Shown here: piece by piece, positions 44,053 through 52,637 of the stretch | How positions within the stretch are numbered: position 1 is the stretch's first letter | Layout: every line of letters begins with the position of its first letter | From: Tritrichomonas musculus | Lineage: Eukaryota > Parabasalia > Tritrichomonadida > Tritrichomonadidae | Length of the DNA: 64,000 bases | Assembly: GCA_039105265.1 (NCBI GenBank) | Contig: JAPFFF010000011.1 | Span: forward strand, 1,798,001-1,862,000 | Direction: 5' to 3' | Notes under the pieces: generated by a model | Told to the model about the DNA's origin: nothing | What the model saw: only the letters and a program-made list of their open reading frames with translations | Databases searched by the model: none | Program-made: the position numbers and the translations under genes

Positions 44053-45057
44053 TTATGACGGTCTTCTTCTTCTCCTCCTTCTCGTTGAGTCACTGCCCGC
44101 AGTATTTAAAGAATCATTATGTATTGGAAACGGTTGTGAATTCGTTTGTTTTTTACTGTGTTTACCCTTTGAATCACTTTTTTTTTTATTTTTTGGTGAA
44201 CCATTAGGGAATGTATCGGAAGATGAATCAGAAGGTAATGAATCAGATGAAGATGAAAATGTTTTTCTTATTGAATACGGAAGAGGTGATTCATCATCAC
44301 TGAAAGCAATCCATCCGTACTTTATTGGCGGGTTATCATTATCGTCGTCAGATGAAGAAGATACATGATAAACTTTTGCATTTACAAATGATACTTCTTC
44401 ATTTTGTGGTGATTTGAAAGGAGATGTCGCAGCATTAGCAAACTTATTTGTTTGTGGGGGTGATTTGTAGGGAGATGTTGCCGCATCCTTCAGATACGGT
44501 GATGTAGTCGCGTCAGCAAATTGAATATGTTTATTTATTTTTGGTGTTTGTGGAGGTGAATTGATAACAGGTATTGAGTATGTTGATGTCTGTGGCGGTT
44601 GATTAAATTGATTCATTTGTGGTGGCGGTGGTGGTGTTTGATTAAATTGATTCATTTGTGGTGGCAGTTGATTTCCGAAACACGTTTGTTTCGTCTTCTG
44701 GTATTCCTCTTGAACATCATCAATATGTTGATTTCGATTAATGTATTGATAATCTTGCAGCTTTCTTTTCAAACGAAAATCATTATGTTCCTGTTGTTCA
44801 TTTAATACCAAATTATTTGTTTGTCTTTGGTAATCCAGTAAATTAGTTCTCGGTGGTAATTGAGTCCTCAATACATTTGCTTGTGTTTGATATAATTGTG
44901 CGTTTGCATTTCCAATCTGTTGTACTTCATATGCTTTATTTCTTATATCACGTGCCCGTTCACGGACTTTCTGTCTTTGTATACGTATCGCTTTCTCTCG
45001 TTCTTCTCTCTCGATTTGTTCCTTTGTTTTAAACAAATTACCGAGATTATTAAACAT
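44053..45057 (-). CDS. Pro/Gln/Ser-rich D-specific protein, 334 aa
   Basis: The N-terminal 110 residues are charged and helical (KEQIEREEREKAIRIQRQKV). The middle is Pro/Gln-rich with repeated MNQFNQ and PPPPPQ and three copies of a TSP(Y/F)K-like unit (ADATTSPYLKDAATSPYKSP). The C-terminus is Ser-rich and ends in an Arg tract (RRRRRRRPS). This layout suggests a disordered core or scaffold protein that binds DNA by its basic tail; that is a guess. No family is recognised and no counterpart is seen in B or E. Confidence 0.55.
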   Translation of the reverse strand: MFNNLGNLFKTKEQIEREEREKAIRIQRQKVRERARDIRNKAYEVQQIGNANAQLYQTQANVLRTQLPPRTNLLDYQRQTNNLVLNEQQEHNDFRLKRKLQDYQYINRNQHIDDVQEEYQKTKQTCFGNQLPPQMNQFNQTPPPPPQMNQFNQPPQTSTYSIPVINSPPQTPKINKHIQFADATTSPYLKDAATSPYKSPPQTNKFANAATSPFKSPQNEEVSFVNAKVYHVSSSSDDDNDNPPIKYGWIAFSDDESPLPYSIRKTFSSSSDSLPSDSSSDTFPNGSPKNKKKSDSKGKHSKKQTNSQPFPIHNDSLNTAGSDSTRRRRRRRPS

Positions 45058-45070
45058 ATTCTTTGATACT

Positions 45071-45421
45071 TCAATAAATTAATAAACAACTGAATATAAA
45101 TGATTCAGGTTCAATAACGTTTCCTTTCATGTCTGTAAACCATAAATGATATTCTTTTTTTGTGTTGTTCAGACACTCATATTTACGGTATTTGGTTTGT
45201 CTTCTGTTAGCAAGCATAATGAAATGGTCGCAGAAAGGCATGAATTCAACTATATCTGAATGAACCATCAAATCACCGACAATATGTTGATTGACAACAG
45301 CACCACAATACTGAACAACAATGTACTTCTTGTTGCGACTATAAACGAAATCATCAGGAAGATTAAAATCTTTTGTTTGTGTGTGATAGTATCGTTTTGT
45401 GATTGCTTGTTTAGCTTTCAT
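45071..45421 (-). CDS. Small capsid-like protein of D, 116 aa
   Basis: Homologue of the 110- and 117-residue proteins of B and E. Shared points are the Tyr-rich N-terminus (KRYYHTQTKDFNLPDDFVYS), a central VGDLMVHSDIVEF stretch, KYRKYECLN and the ending YHLWFTDMKGNVIEPESFIF. The last strand pattern fits a jelly-roll end, so a minor capsid role is possible. Its 3' neighbour on the same strand is the 334-residue gene; its start overlaps the end of the integrase frame by 11 bases. Confidence 0.6.
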   Translation of the reverse strand: MKAKQAITKRYYHTQTKDFNLPDDFVYSRNKKYIVVQYCGAVVNQHIVGDLMVHSDIVEFMPFCDHFIMLANRRQTKYRKYECLNNTKKEYHLWFTDMKGNVIEPESFIFSCLLIY

Positions 45422-46526
45422 TTTGCGTTTTATAAGTCAAAAAGAATATTTTATAATCATCATTCAAAGCATCTATTGATGAACAAACATATTTTGTGTA
45501 CATGATAGGAACTGTTATTATTGTTTTATTCTTCAGTGTTTTGTTAGTTTGACGTAAAGGATTTAATAGTTTACATTTAACGTTTCCTGATTCATAACAA
45601 ATGAATTCAGCGAGTTCATTGAATACTCTTCTTCGCTTTTCATGTTTCTTTTCTGTTTTTCCGTAATCGGTGTGAATGAGTATTATATTTTTTGGTTTAT
45701 ATGACAGAAGACCTTTAAATCTTTGTTTTTGTTGAATCTCTTTCAATTGCATTGATTTGGCTCTTATGTACTGCCATTCAAAGTCGCGGTCGTCTTGCAT
45801 CTGTTGAGGTGTAAGATAAATGTATTTTGATTGCCGTTTGTCAAGGTATTCATCAGTTTCTTCATCAAATGATGTGTATAAAGGATTCAATAAACGAAGA
45901 GATGAATGAGGTGTGTTATTGTACCATTTAACCGTTTGTAGCATTAATACATTATTTGTCATTCGTTGTTGTGATTGACCGAAGGCGTTTCGTAAAGTTC
46001 TGATTACTGCATCAACACATTTATGTGCATTCGTGAAAGGTGAATCATCAATGATTAACTTTATTTTGTTTGGGGCTTTGAATTTAATTGACGGTTTGTT
46101 TGATTGGTATCTTTCGTCTCCGTTGCAATAACTTTTGAATGCATTTGATATAAAAGCCTGTTCACCATCACATTTAATTGTTTCGATTCTGATATTCCTT
46201 TTATTAACTAGTTTATCAATTACTTTGATTATAGTTAACTCAGTTCTGTCAGCAATCGGTTCAACAATTAAGTATTTCGTGTTTACATTGATTAGGACGA
46301 GATAAGCTTTGTTTAATGCAAACATTATATCCATTTCCCAACAATGAGGCTCAAATGAGAAGTCAGGTTTTGATAGTTTCTTTACTGTTTTCAATCGGAA
46401 ATCCGGTATGTATGGCTCGGTTTTAATGTTTGTGTCTTTGATGTACTTGTATTTAGATTTGAAAGGATAATTAATTGATTCTTTGTAGCTGCGTGTACTC
46501 GCTGTGTCTTCGATGTAATCATTCAT
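45411..46526 (-). CDS. Polinton retroviral-type integrase of D, 371 aa
   Basis: Core residues are Asp of CWEMDIMFALNK (D66), Asp of IKCDGEQAF (D120) and the third acidic position in KCVDAVIRTLRNAFG (D172), again Asp. It keeps the AYLVLINVNTKYLIVEP block of Polinton integrases but has almost no N-terminal region and a different C-terminus (TDYGKTEKKHEKRRRVFNEL, VKCKLLNPLRQT) from those of A, B and E. So it is a distinct lineage. It lies between the small capsid-like gene and the major capsid gene on the same strand. Confidence 0.85.
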   Translation of the reverse strand: MNDYIEDTASTRSYKESINYPFKSKYKYIKDTNIKTEPYIPDFRLKTVKKLSKPDFSFEPHCWEMDIMFALNKAYLVLINVNTKYLIVEPIADRTELTIIKVIDKLVNKRNIRIETIKCDGEQAFISNAFKSYCNGDERYQSNKPSIKFKAPNKIKLIIDDSPFTNAHKCVDAVIRTLRNAFGQSQQRMTNNVLMLQTVKWYNNTPHSSLRLLNPLYTSFDEETDEYLDKRQSKYIYLTPQQMQDDRDFEWQYIRAKSMQLKEIQQKQRFKGLLSYKPKNIILIHTDYGKTEKKHEKRRRVFNELAEFICYESGNVKCKLLNPLRQTNKTLKNKTIITVPIMYTKYVCSSIDALNDDYKIFFLTYKTQNES

Positions 46527-46618
46527 TTTGATCGCAAAAATAAAAGACTAAAATGAAGCCTTTTTGTTTTGATCCTTCAAATACCGCTCATGAACGGAAA
46601 CAGTCAAAGAATCACAAA

Positions 46619-46666
46619 AATGAAAAGAGATATAGAAAGAGGTAATTTTAACCTTCAATCGAAATC
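46619..46666 (-). repeat. Dispersed about 45-bp repeat of D, copy 3 (diverged)
   Basis: On the minus strand reads GATTGAAGGTTAAAATTACC and on to TCTATATCTCTTTTCATTTT. It lies between the end of the major capsid gene and the start of the integrase gene, the same kind of place as copy 2. Confidence 0.65.
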
Positions 46667-46673
46667 AGTTTAT

Positions 46674-48542
46674 TTATTCATTAGCTTGCGAACCTTTTGG
46701 CGTTTCATCATCAACGTATTCTAAACCTTCGAGAGATAATTTAAAGTATGTATCACGGCACAAACATAACTGACAGGGGGGTGGATGAACTGTACCTTCT
46801 TCATTTACATTATAATATGTATCGTTCACACCTGTGTGAATTGGTTGACCGTTGATTTGAATTTGAACATTACCAAAACCTCCGTCTAAACCATCATAAC
46901 AATAACCTGCAGATGATCTTTCAGTTTGAATATTGAATACAAATGATGTTGCATCAGACAAAGTGTTTTTGTATCGATTACCTCGTGAGTCGTTCTTTGG
47001 CATAGTAAATGAATCTTCAAATTCCTTTGTACATTGAAGTGTAATTGCGTCTAAATCACCTGCAGTCAATTGATTTTCAAAGAATCTTGCACCGATGGTA
47101 TCTACGTTCTCGTCAGGGAAGTTCTTACCGTCTATGTTCAAATAACAGTTTTGATAAACAGGGTTTTCAAATACAGTCAAATCATTATGATGCTTTGGAA
47201 ACAGAACCGATATCGTTGTAACGTTAATCAAAGGTATGTTCAATGTTGATTTGATTCCGTTTGCGGCGGCAGCAATCGGAAATGCATGATAATCAACCTT
47301 CTGTGAAGGAATGATTAAACCTTGTCTCAAAATGTTTTCAATTCCTTGACGTGTTGCTTCACAAACACCGTAGCCCTGCATGTTTGATTTGCAAAGAGTG
47401 ATTGTCATTTGATTGCAGGTCAATGTTGCAACACCGTTTGAATATTCAATGTCTTTATGTTTTGTTTCTAAGATTTTAACAACATCGCCCGGAGCTAACG
47501 GAGCATCGGGATCAGCCGATGCAATCATTTCTGCAAACGTTCCTTTATTAACATCAGACTCTTTCACATGAAACTTCTCATAATCATCAGTTGTGTAATG
47601 AAATACAACTTCTTTTGGTGTTTCATCTTCCTCAACAGGATTACCGGCATGTATTCTTTGATATTTGATTGTAAGTGTTTGATCAAACACGGAAGGAATG
47701 GTTGCTTCATTACCGATTTGTGTGAATTGACGTTTAAGTTTACCGCGAACCTTTAAATCACGAAGTTTATCTAATGATTCAGCAGAAACAGATTCATCAT
47801 CTTCGAGAAATGCTTTTGTTTCAGCAACTACATACGGATCAATAACAGCCCAAACAAGACCGGCGGGGCTAACTTGAAAACGAATTGATAAATCACCGAT
47901 GATTCCGTTAGGGAACAGATCAAATGCCTGTAATGCTAGTAAGTCATCAAACGGAAGGTTTAAATCAAATTCAACTTGTGCTCTTCCGTTCTCTTTGAAA
48001 TTCATCAGATTTACATACGTTCCTGCCATTGTTTGTGAATATTGACTTACATTTTCCCATAAAGAATGAACGAATCTACGTCTTTTCTTTTCTGTTTCTG
48101 GTTTAAGTGCAGAATATAAGAAACCTTCACGAACACATTCATTCTGTTGATATCCGACATTAACATTATTATGTAGAATCTCTAAACGATCGAACAACTG
48201 ATTTGATGATTTGAAGCCGACAAACAGTTTGTAGAAGTGTTGAGGGTCTTCAATGGTTCGCAATTTATCAAGATCGGTATTCAACTGTAAATCTAGTTTG
48301 ACATGAAATGTTAGAAATCCTTTGTCAACATCACTTATGAAATGATCAGGATGAGTTAAACTGATTTGTGAGTATTGACCGGCTGTAAACGGTGCGGGCT
48401 GATCATGACAGTCAACAGTTCTGAATGAAAATGAACGTGTTCCGTCATTAACGTTAATCATATGACGCATCTCTTCAAATGCATGCAATACATTTCCTGT
48501 TTCGATTTGATGGTTATGTGATCTCTCATTACGATATAACAT
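46674..48542 (-). CDS. Major capsid protein of D (double jelly-roll type), 622 aa
   Basis: Aligned by eye with the 629-residue protein of B: RRFVHSLWENVSQYSQTMAG, VWAVIDPYVVAETKAF, SNMQGYGV, NVTTISVLFPKHHNDLTVFEN, GARFFENQLTAGDLDA, RSSAGYCYDGLDG and the C-terminal CRDTYFKLSLEGLEY all have counterparts in the same order. Length is nearly the same. Assigned as shell protein by Polinton gene content and length. Divergent from the pX-like gene at 48595, as in B and E. Confidence 0.75.
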   Translation of the reverse strand: MLYRNERSHNHQIETGNVLHAFEEMRHMINVNDGTRSFSFRTVDCHDQPAPFTAGQYSQISLTHPDHFISDVDKGFLTFHVKLDLQLNTDLDKLRTIEDPQHFYKLFVGFKSSNQLFDRLEILHNNVNVGYQQNECVREGFLYSALKPETEKKRRRFVHSLWENVSQYSQTMAGTYVNLMNFKENGRAQVEFDLNLPFDDLLALQAFDLFPNGIIGDLSIRFQVSPAGLVWAVIDPYVVAETKAFLEDDESVSAESLDKLRDLKVRGKLKRQFTQIGNEATIPSVFDQTLTIKYQRIHAGNPVEEDETPKEVVFHYTTDDYEKFHVKESDVNKGTFAEMIASADPDAPLAPGDVVKILETKHKDIEYSNGVATLTCNQMTITLCKSNMQGYGVCEATRQGIENILRQGLIIPSQKVDYHAFPIAAAANGIKSTLNIPLINVTTISVLFPKHHNDLTVFENPVYQNCYLNIDGKNFPDENVDTIGARFFENQLTAGDLDAITLQCTKEFEDSFTMPKNDSRGNRYKNTLSDATSFVFNIQTERSSAGYCYDGLDGGFGNVQIQINGQPIHTGVNDTYYNVNEEGTVHPPPCQLCLCRDTYFKLSLEGLEYVDDETPKGSQANE

Positions 48543-48594
48543 TTATGATTTAATAAAAAGAATCAATATATTATCTCTTTTATTTACTCTTAAA

Positions 48595-48846
48595 ATGGGT
48601 ATAGGCATATTCAATAAGATAAAGAACGGTTTCAAGAAGTTCGGAAACAAAATCAAAGATGTAGCAACAAAGATTGTTGATAACATCCCTAAAGTCGTTG
48701 ATGTCGGAAAACAGATTATCGATAAAGTTAAACCGATAACGAAATTCATTCCAGGCGTCGGTCAAGTGATTGACACTATTGATACAGGTTTAAGTATGGC
48801 AGGACGAGTTGGAACGGTCGGAAAGTCAATATTAGATAAAGTTTAA
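48595..48846 (+). CDS. pX/pVI-like small virion protein of D, 83 aa
   Basis: Begins MGIGIFNKIKNGFKKFGNK and goes on with basic and Gly/Val-rich amphipathic helices (FIPGVGQVIDTIDTGLSMAG). It stands in the same place as the small proteins of B and E, divergent from the major capsid gene and just before the conserved coiled-coil gene. Sequence match is weak, so the homology rests mainly on position, size and style. Membrane-active or core-linking role is analogy only. Confidence 0.55.
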   Translation: MGIGIFNKIKNGFKKFGNKIKDVATKIVDNIPKVVDVGKQIIDKVKPITKFIPGVGQVIDTIDTGLSMAGRVGTVGKSILDKV

Positions 48847-48878
48847 TGATATCTATAAACGTTTTATCATAAACTCAA

Positions 48879-49409
48879 ATGAATGAAAACATTAATGAAC
48901 TTAAAATAATAAACGAAAACATAAATGAATCAAAAGTGTTTAAATCAATTGAAGAGTTCAATTTGTTCTATCAAAAGAATATTGATCAAATGAAATCACA
49001 AACGACAAACTATTTGAACAAGATTTATAAAATCATCACTAACGACGGAAATGAATACAAAATTACTAAACGTAATTGCAAAGACGGAAAACGATGTTCA
49101 GGCGACATTTATTTGAAGAAGATCGGGAACACAATCACTAAAACACTCGAGAATGACAATATCACTGCTGATATCAATATGCTAAGAGAAACAGTTGATG
49201 CGATATCTTCCAAAACTGATGAACTTCGCGATTTGTTTGACAGTAAGTTGATTCACGTTGATATCATCATTAAACAGCTCATCGATAAAAATAAAATACT
49301 TGAAGAACATATCAATAAGCTTTCAAATGTTGTTGACCAACAATCAAAAGTCATTAATGAATATGTATTAAATGTTGTTGCTCCTGACAACCACAGAATG
49401 ATTAAGTGA
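48879..49409 (+). CDS. Conserved Polinton protein of D, 176 aa
   Basis: The N-terminus with ESKVFKSIEEFNLFYQKNID and YLNKIYKI matches the EFDTVDEFNLYYNKNKEE-type block of the proteins at 21130 and 54763, followed by a basic part (KITKRNCKDGKRCSGD). The C-terminal 80 residues are a long coiled coil (MLRETVDAISSKTDELRDLF, LEEHINKLSNVVDQQ), longer than in B and E. It follows the pX-like gene as in the other elements. Function unknown; DNA binding plus oligomerisation is a guess. Confidence 0.6.
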   Translation: MNENINELKIINENINESKVFKSIEEFNLFYQKNIDQMKSQTTNYLNKIYKIITNDGNEYKITKRNCKDGKRCSGDIYLKKIGNTITKTLENDNITADINMLRETVDAISSKTDELRDLFDSKLIHVDIIIKQLIDKNKILEEHINKLSNVVDQQSKVINEYVLNVVAPDNHRMIK

Positions 49410-49601
49410 ATCATGATGATTTAATGATTTAGTCGTTTTTGGCTGTGGTTCATGAAATACATTACCTTTTTCATTATAACATTTCACTGTCGGAGCTGAG
49501 TTTATTTTTGTTCTATTCTTTTGCATCGTTAATTGTAATCTATCAAAATAGTTTTTGTGTTTATCATCATGAACGGTTCTCATTTGATTAATAACAGACA
49601 T
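49368..49601 (-). CDS. Hypothetical basic protein, 77 aa
   Basis: An unrecognised protein rich in His, Asn and Lys (MSVINQMRTVHDDKHKNYFD, PQPKTTKSLNHHDSLNH). Its 3' end overlaps the converging gene at 48879 by 42 bases and its start is 14 bases from the divergent start at 49616. The spacing fits the compact layout of D, but the protein has no clear domain. Moderate doubt. Confidence 0.4.
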   Translation of the reverse strand: MSVINQMRTVHDDKHKNYFDRLQLTMQKNRTKINSAPTVKCYNEKGNVFHEPQPKTTKSLNHHDSLNHSVVVRSNNI

Positions 49602-49615
49602 TTAATTGTTATTAA

Positions 49616-49843
49616 ATGAGTGAACTAACAGAATACAAGAAAGAAATACCGGAATTAAAACGTATCAAACGAAACTTGAAAGAAAAGTGTTATGATTACA
49701 AACAATGTCTCAACAATATCAAATCGGGAATGCTTGGCTCTGACGGTCTCGCCGTTCGTGAGTCTCTTATTGAAGACATCAACAGCCTCAAAAATAAAGT
49801 TCATCAGCTTGAGAATGAATTAAATGAATTGTCTAATAAATGA
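49616..49843 (+). CDS. Small coiled-coil protein, 75 aa
   Basis: A charged helical protein (MSELTEYKKEIPELKRIKRN; INSLKNKVHQLENELNELSN) with a central KCYDYKQCLNN segment. The C-terminal 25 residues have a clear heptad pattern. Divergent from the 77-residue gene and converging on the next gene with an 11-base overlap. No family is recognised. Confidence 0.5.
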   Translation: MSELTEYKKEIPELKRIKRNLKEKCYDYKQCLNNIKSGMLGSDGLAVRESLIEDINSLKNKVHQLENELNELSNK

Positions 49844-50039
49844 GTTCTTCAAGTTCAGCTATTAATTGTTCAGGTCCGTTGAATTTCTTTAGCTGTTTAA
49901 TAAAGTGATTTATCTCTTTTAGTACTTCATCTATGATATCATCATTATCGTAGAGGTATTTTAAAGCGGGTCTCCATCCTTTTAGCTTTTTATTGATTCT
50001 ATTAATGAGGGTGCTTAATTGTTCCGCTTGGTTTGACAT
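49833..50039 (-). CDS. Small helical protein, 68 aa
   Basis: An all-helical protein (MSNQAEQLSTLINRINKKL, IDEVLKEINHFIKQLKKF) with a GWRPALKYLYDND loop. It is the last gene before the right terminal repeat of D. No family is recognised. The clean start and tight packing against its neighbour support it. Confidence 0.5.
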   Translation of the reverse strand: MSNQAEQLSTLINRINKKLKGWRPALKYLYDNDDIIDEVLKEINHFIKQLKKFNGPEQLIAELEELIY

Positions 50040-50077
50040 TATAAATTGCTGATAAAAAAATAAAAAATTTTTGAAAG

Positions 50078-50183
50078 TTCTGTTTTTTGAGTTGTGTTAT
50101 TTTTGAATTTAAATATGTATTTTAACCCTACCCCTTTTGATACCCCTTTTTTATCCCCTGCTCAGCCGGTCCCCTATCTCTCT
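50078..50183. repeat. Right terminal inverted repeat of D, 106 bp
   Basis: Reverse complement of 35,494-35,599; ends CCGGTCCCCTATCTCTCT. No mismatch to the left copy was seen by eye. Confidence 0.93.
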
Positions 50184-50189
50184 GTCGTG
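50184..50189. repeat. Target site duplication of D, right copy (GTCGTG)
   Basis: GTCGTG directly follows the CT end of the right terminal repeat and equals the six bases before the left repeat. Confidence 0.9.
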
Positions 50190-52187
50190 TGATGTCATCA
50201 ATCCTGGTTTATCATAGCCTTCTAAATTCTCAACTTCCCAGCTATCATTTATCTTATATACATGAGGAATGGTGTATGAAGGTAAACCTGAACTCATCTC
50301 GAAGTTATTTAATGTAATTGTTTCTTCAACATATTCAGATACGTTATTATATAATTGTATAACAACAGAATCTTTGAATAACTCTTTTTGATGCTCGTAA
50401 TTAAAATGAAATGCTTGATTGGGTCCATCAAAGCCAGAATCTAATGTCTCATCTGCAATCATTGTAAACTTACCATCACCTGAAGAAGTAGCAGTTAATA
50501 GTATCTTAAATACACTGTCACATATCCTGATTTGCATTCCCTCTGTTGTAAGAATGGTTGGGTCACATAATTGAGCAATCTTGTGGAACTCTATATCGCA
50601 TCCTACTTCGTTATATGTTACCAAATCATCTGGAACGTCAATACTTTCACCACTTAACGTAACTCTATTGATATCTGAAATGTATCCATTAAATCCTTTC
50701 TTAACATTGCAAATGACTGAATCAATTGGTTTACCATTACTATCTTTAACATAATCTGGTAGATGAATTTGGAGGAATGCTGTTTCATCTTGTGTTATAT
50801 TCAACTTAGGTATGTCATCAATTGTTAATAAATATTTAGATTCACCAGAGGCGTAGTTTTGTCGCACAACGGAGTCAAGTCCTAATTGTTCGGTTATCTC
50901 TGGCTCTGCCATGCATCGAATCTCAGATTCGGTGCCTGACGATATATCCATCTGGCTGATAGAAGTATTGAAATCCATTTCATAGTCAGGGTTAAGCCCA
51001 AGAGTTTGAGTAAAGAAATCTCTAGTAAGGTTTTTGTTTAATGGTCTTATTTCAACAGCACATAAACGAATATCTGGATGCGAGGCGTCACCAATATTCC
51101 TTAGTTGAAAAGTTCCATCTTTATTATTAGTATCCCTTATATCAAACCAATTCTGATTAATTGCAATTGTATTATCGTTTATGCTTATTCCATCACCTGC
51201 TGTGTATTTACTACTTCCACCAATTGCTTCCAACTTATTATCTTCATTAACTCTAATTGTTTTATCATCAGTATTAACATTTAAGTAATTGGTACTATCG
51301 ATTCGTGAAACTGAAACACCTTTACCACCATTATAAGGCATTGCATAAAGCTTACCATCAAGATATCCCATTGTATTATCATCAATTCTGGTTTTAATTG
51401 TATCATCATTAATCTCAATTCCCCATCCAGCTTTATATTCTTTACTACCAGAATTAACTGCTTCTAATTGATTATTTTCATTTACTTTGATTGTTGTGCC
51501 ATCAACATTAACATCGAATTTGTTTGAATTAGATGAAAGAGCCGAACCGGCTGTTGGGACAACTGCATGAATTTCACCATCTGGATTTGCTTGAATTGTT
51601 AAATTATCAATCTTTGTTTTGATTACATCTTTATCAATTGTAATACCATCACCTGCTTTATAATTTATACTTGGAATTGTTAGTGCTAATTGATTATCAT
51701 TATTTATTTTGATTGTGCTTTGGTCAACTTGAACATTTAAAGTATCTCCATTTACATTTAAACCATCACCTGGCCTATATACTTTCCCTGCATTGGCTAC
51801 TGATAACTGTTTAGATTCATTGAAGACAATACTTGTTCCGTCAATATCAGCAGTAATTGCATTATTGCCTCTGGTGATTAATATACCATCTCCTGCTTTA
51901 AATTTTATAGATTTATCTATAGCTTCTATTTCACCAGCCTGGTTTACTTTAACTGATATTCCATCAACGTTAGCGCTTATCTTGTGATTGTTGATATGAA
52001 TCCCTGGGCCTTCTGAATATTCTATTCCACTAGAACCACTTCCTGCGCTAACACATGAAAGTTTTCCTTCTGAGTTTAGACATAGTGTATTATCAAAGTT
52101 TACTGAAATCATTCTATCTTCTAAAGATATGGCTTTTCCTGCCTTATAATCTGTATTTTCATCAACTTGCTGTTTTGAATAAGACAT
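50184..52187 (-). CDS. Fibre-like protein of E, proximal (N-terminal) part with shaft repeats
   Basis: This is the promoter-proximal part of E's fibre gene, right of inserted D; the last codons before 50,184 of the open frame fall in D's repeat. Residues about 20-345 consist of repeats of 30-45 residues with the pattern GDGI.I....I...ID..TI.VN...QLEA (examples: GDGLNVNGDTLNVQVDQSTI and GDGITIDKDVIKTKIDNLTI). This is close to the shaft repeat of adenovirus fibres, which form triple beta-spirals. After the shaft comes a mixed beta region. A trimeric attachment fibre is the natural inference. Start context: MSYSKQQVDENTDYKAG. Confidence 0.7.
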
Positions 52188-52252
52188 TTGATAAATGGAA
52201 AAATAACATTTTCCGCCTTCTACCTAATGCAATCTAATCCAACCGATGTAAG

Positions 52253-52606
52253 TCAATACTCTAACATAAGCTCTAATACAAATTGTTGGACATCAATTGG
52301 ATTTCCCATCAAATCTGTAAACCATACTCTAAATTTATCTTTTGGATGAGTGACTTCGTATTTCTTGTATTTACATAAAACAGTATTGGTGAAACAAATA
52401 AATGAATCTAAAAAGTTGTCCCTTTCAACAAAAGATGCATGAAGCATAACATCACCAACCATAGCGTTACTAAATAAACATCTGCAATGAATAACATGAA
52501 TGAACTTTGGTTTCTGGCTAGCTATGAATTCATGAGGAAAAGCTCTTTCATAATATTTTGATGGAGAATTTCCAGCGCCATTGACGTAATAATAGGTTTT
52601 AACCAT
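52253..52606 (-). CDS. Small capsid-like protein of E, 117 aa
   Basis: Homologue of the B and D proteins: basic Tyr-rich start (MVKTYYYVNGAGNSPSKYYE), central VGDVMLHASFVERDNFLDS, KYKKYEVTHPKDKF and the ending RVWFTDLMGNPIDVQQFVLE. The terminal strand pattern is that of jelly-roll minor capsid proteins. It lies between the fibre gene and the major capsid gene, all on the minus strand, whereas the B homologue is on the plus strand. Confidence 0.6.
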   Translation of the reverse strand: MVKTYYYVNGAGNSPSKYYERAFPHEFIASQKPKFIHVIHCRCLFSNAMVGDVMLHASFVERDNFLDSFICFTNTVLCKYKKYEVTHPKDKFRVWFTDLMGNPIDVQQFVLELMLEY

Positions 52607-52637
52607 TTACCTAAAAATAAATTTACCTATATATGTT

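Larger units (their letters stand above)
35494..50183. mobile_element. Polinton/Maverick element D, nested in E
   Basis: A 14,690-bp insertion bounded by 106-bp inverted repeats and GTCGTG duplications. It has fibre, large DNGD-motif, small capsid-like, major capsid, pX-like and 176-residue genes related to B and E, but a polymerase and an integrase of other lineages, plus HNH, 354- and 334-residue genes. The polymerase is only partly present and no ATPase is recognised, so it is broken and incomplete, with a few breaks. Matching terminal repeats and an intact target duplication indicate recent insertion, presumably helped in trans. Confidence 0.9.
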
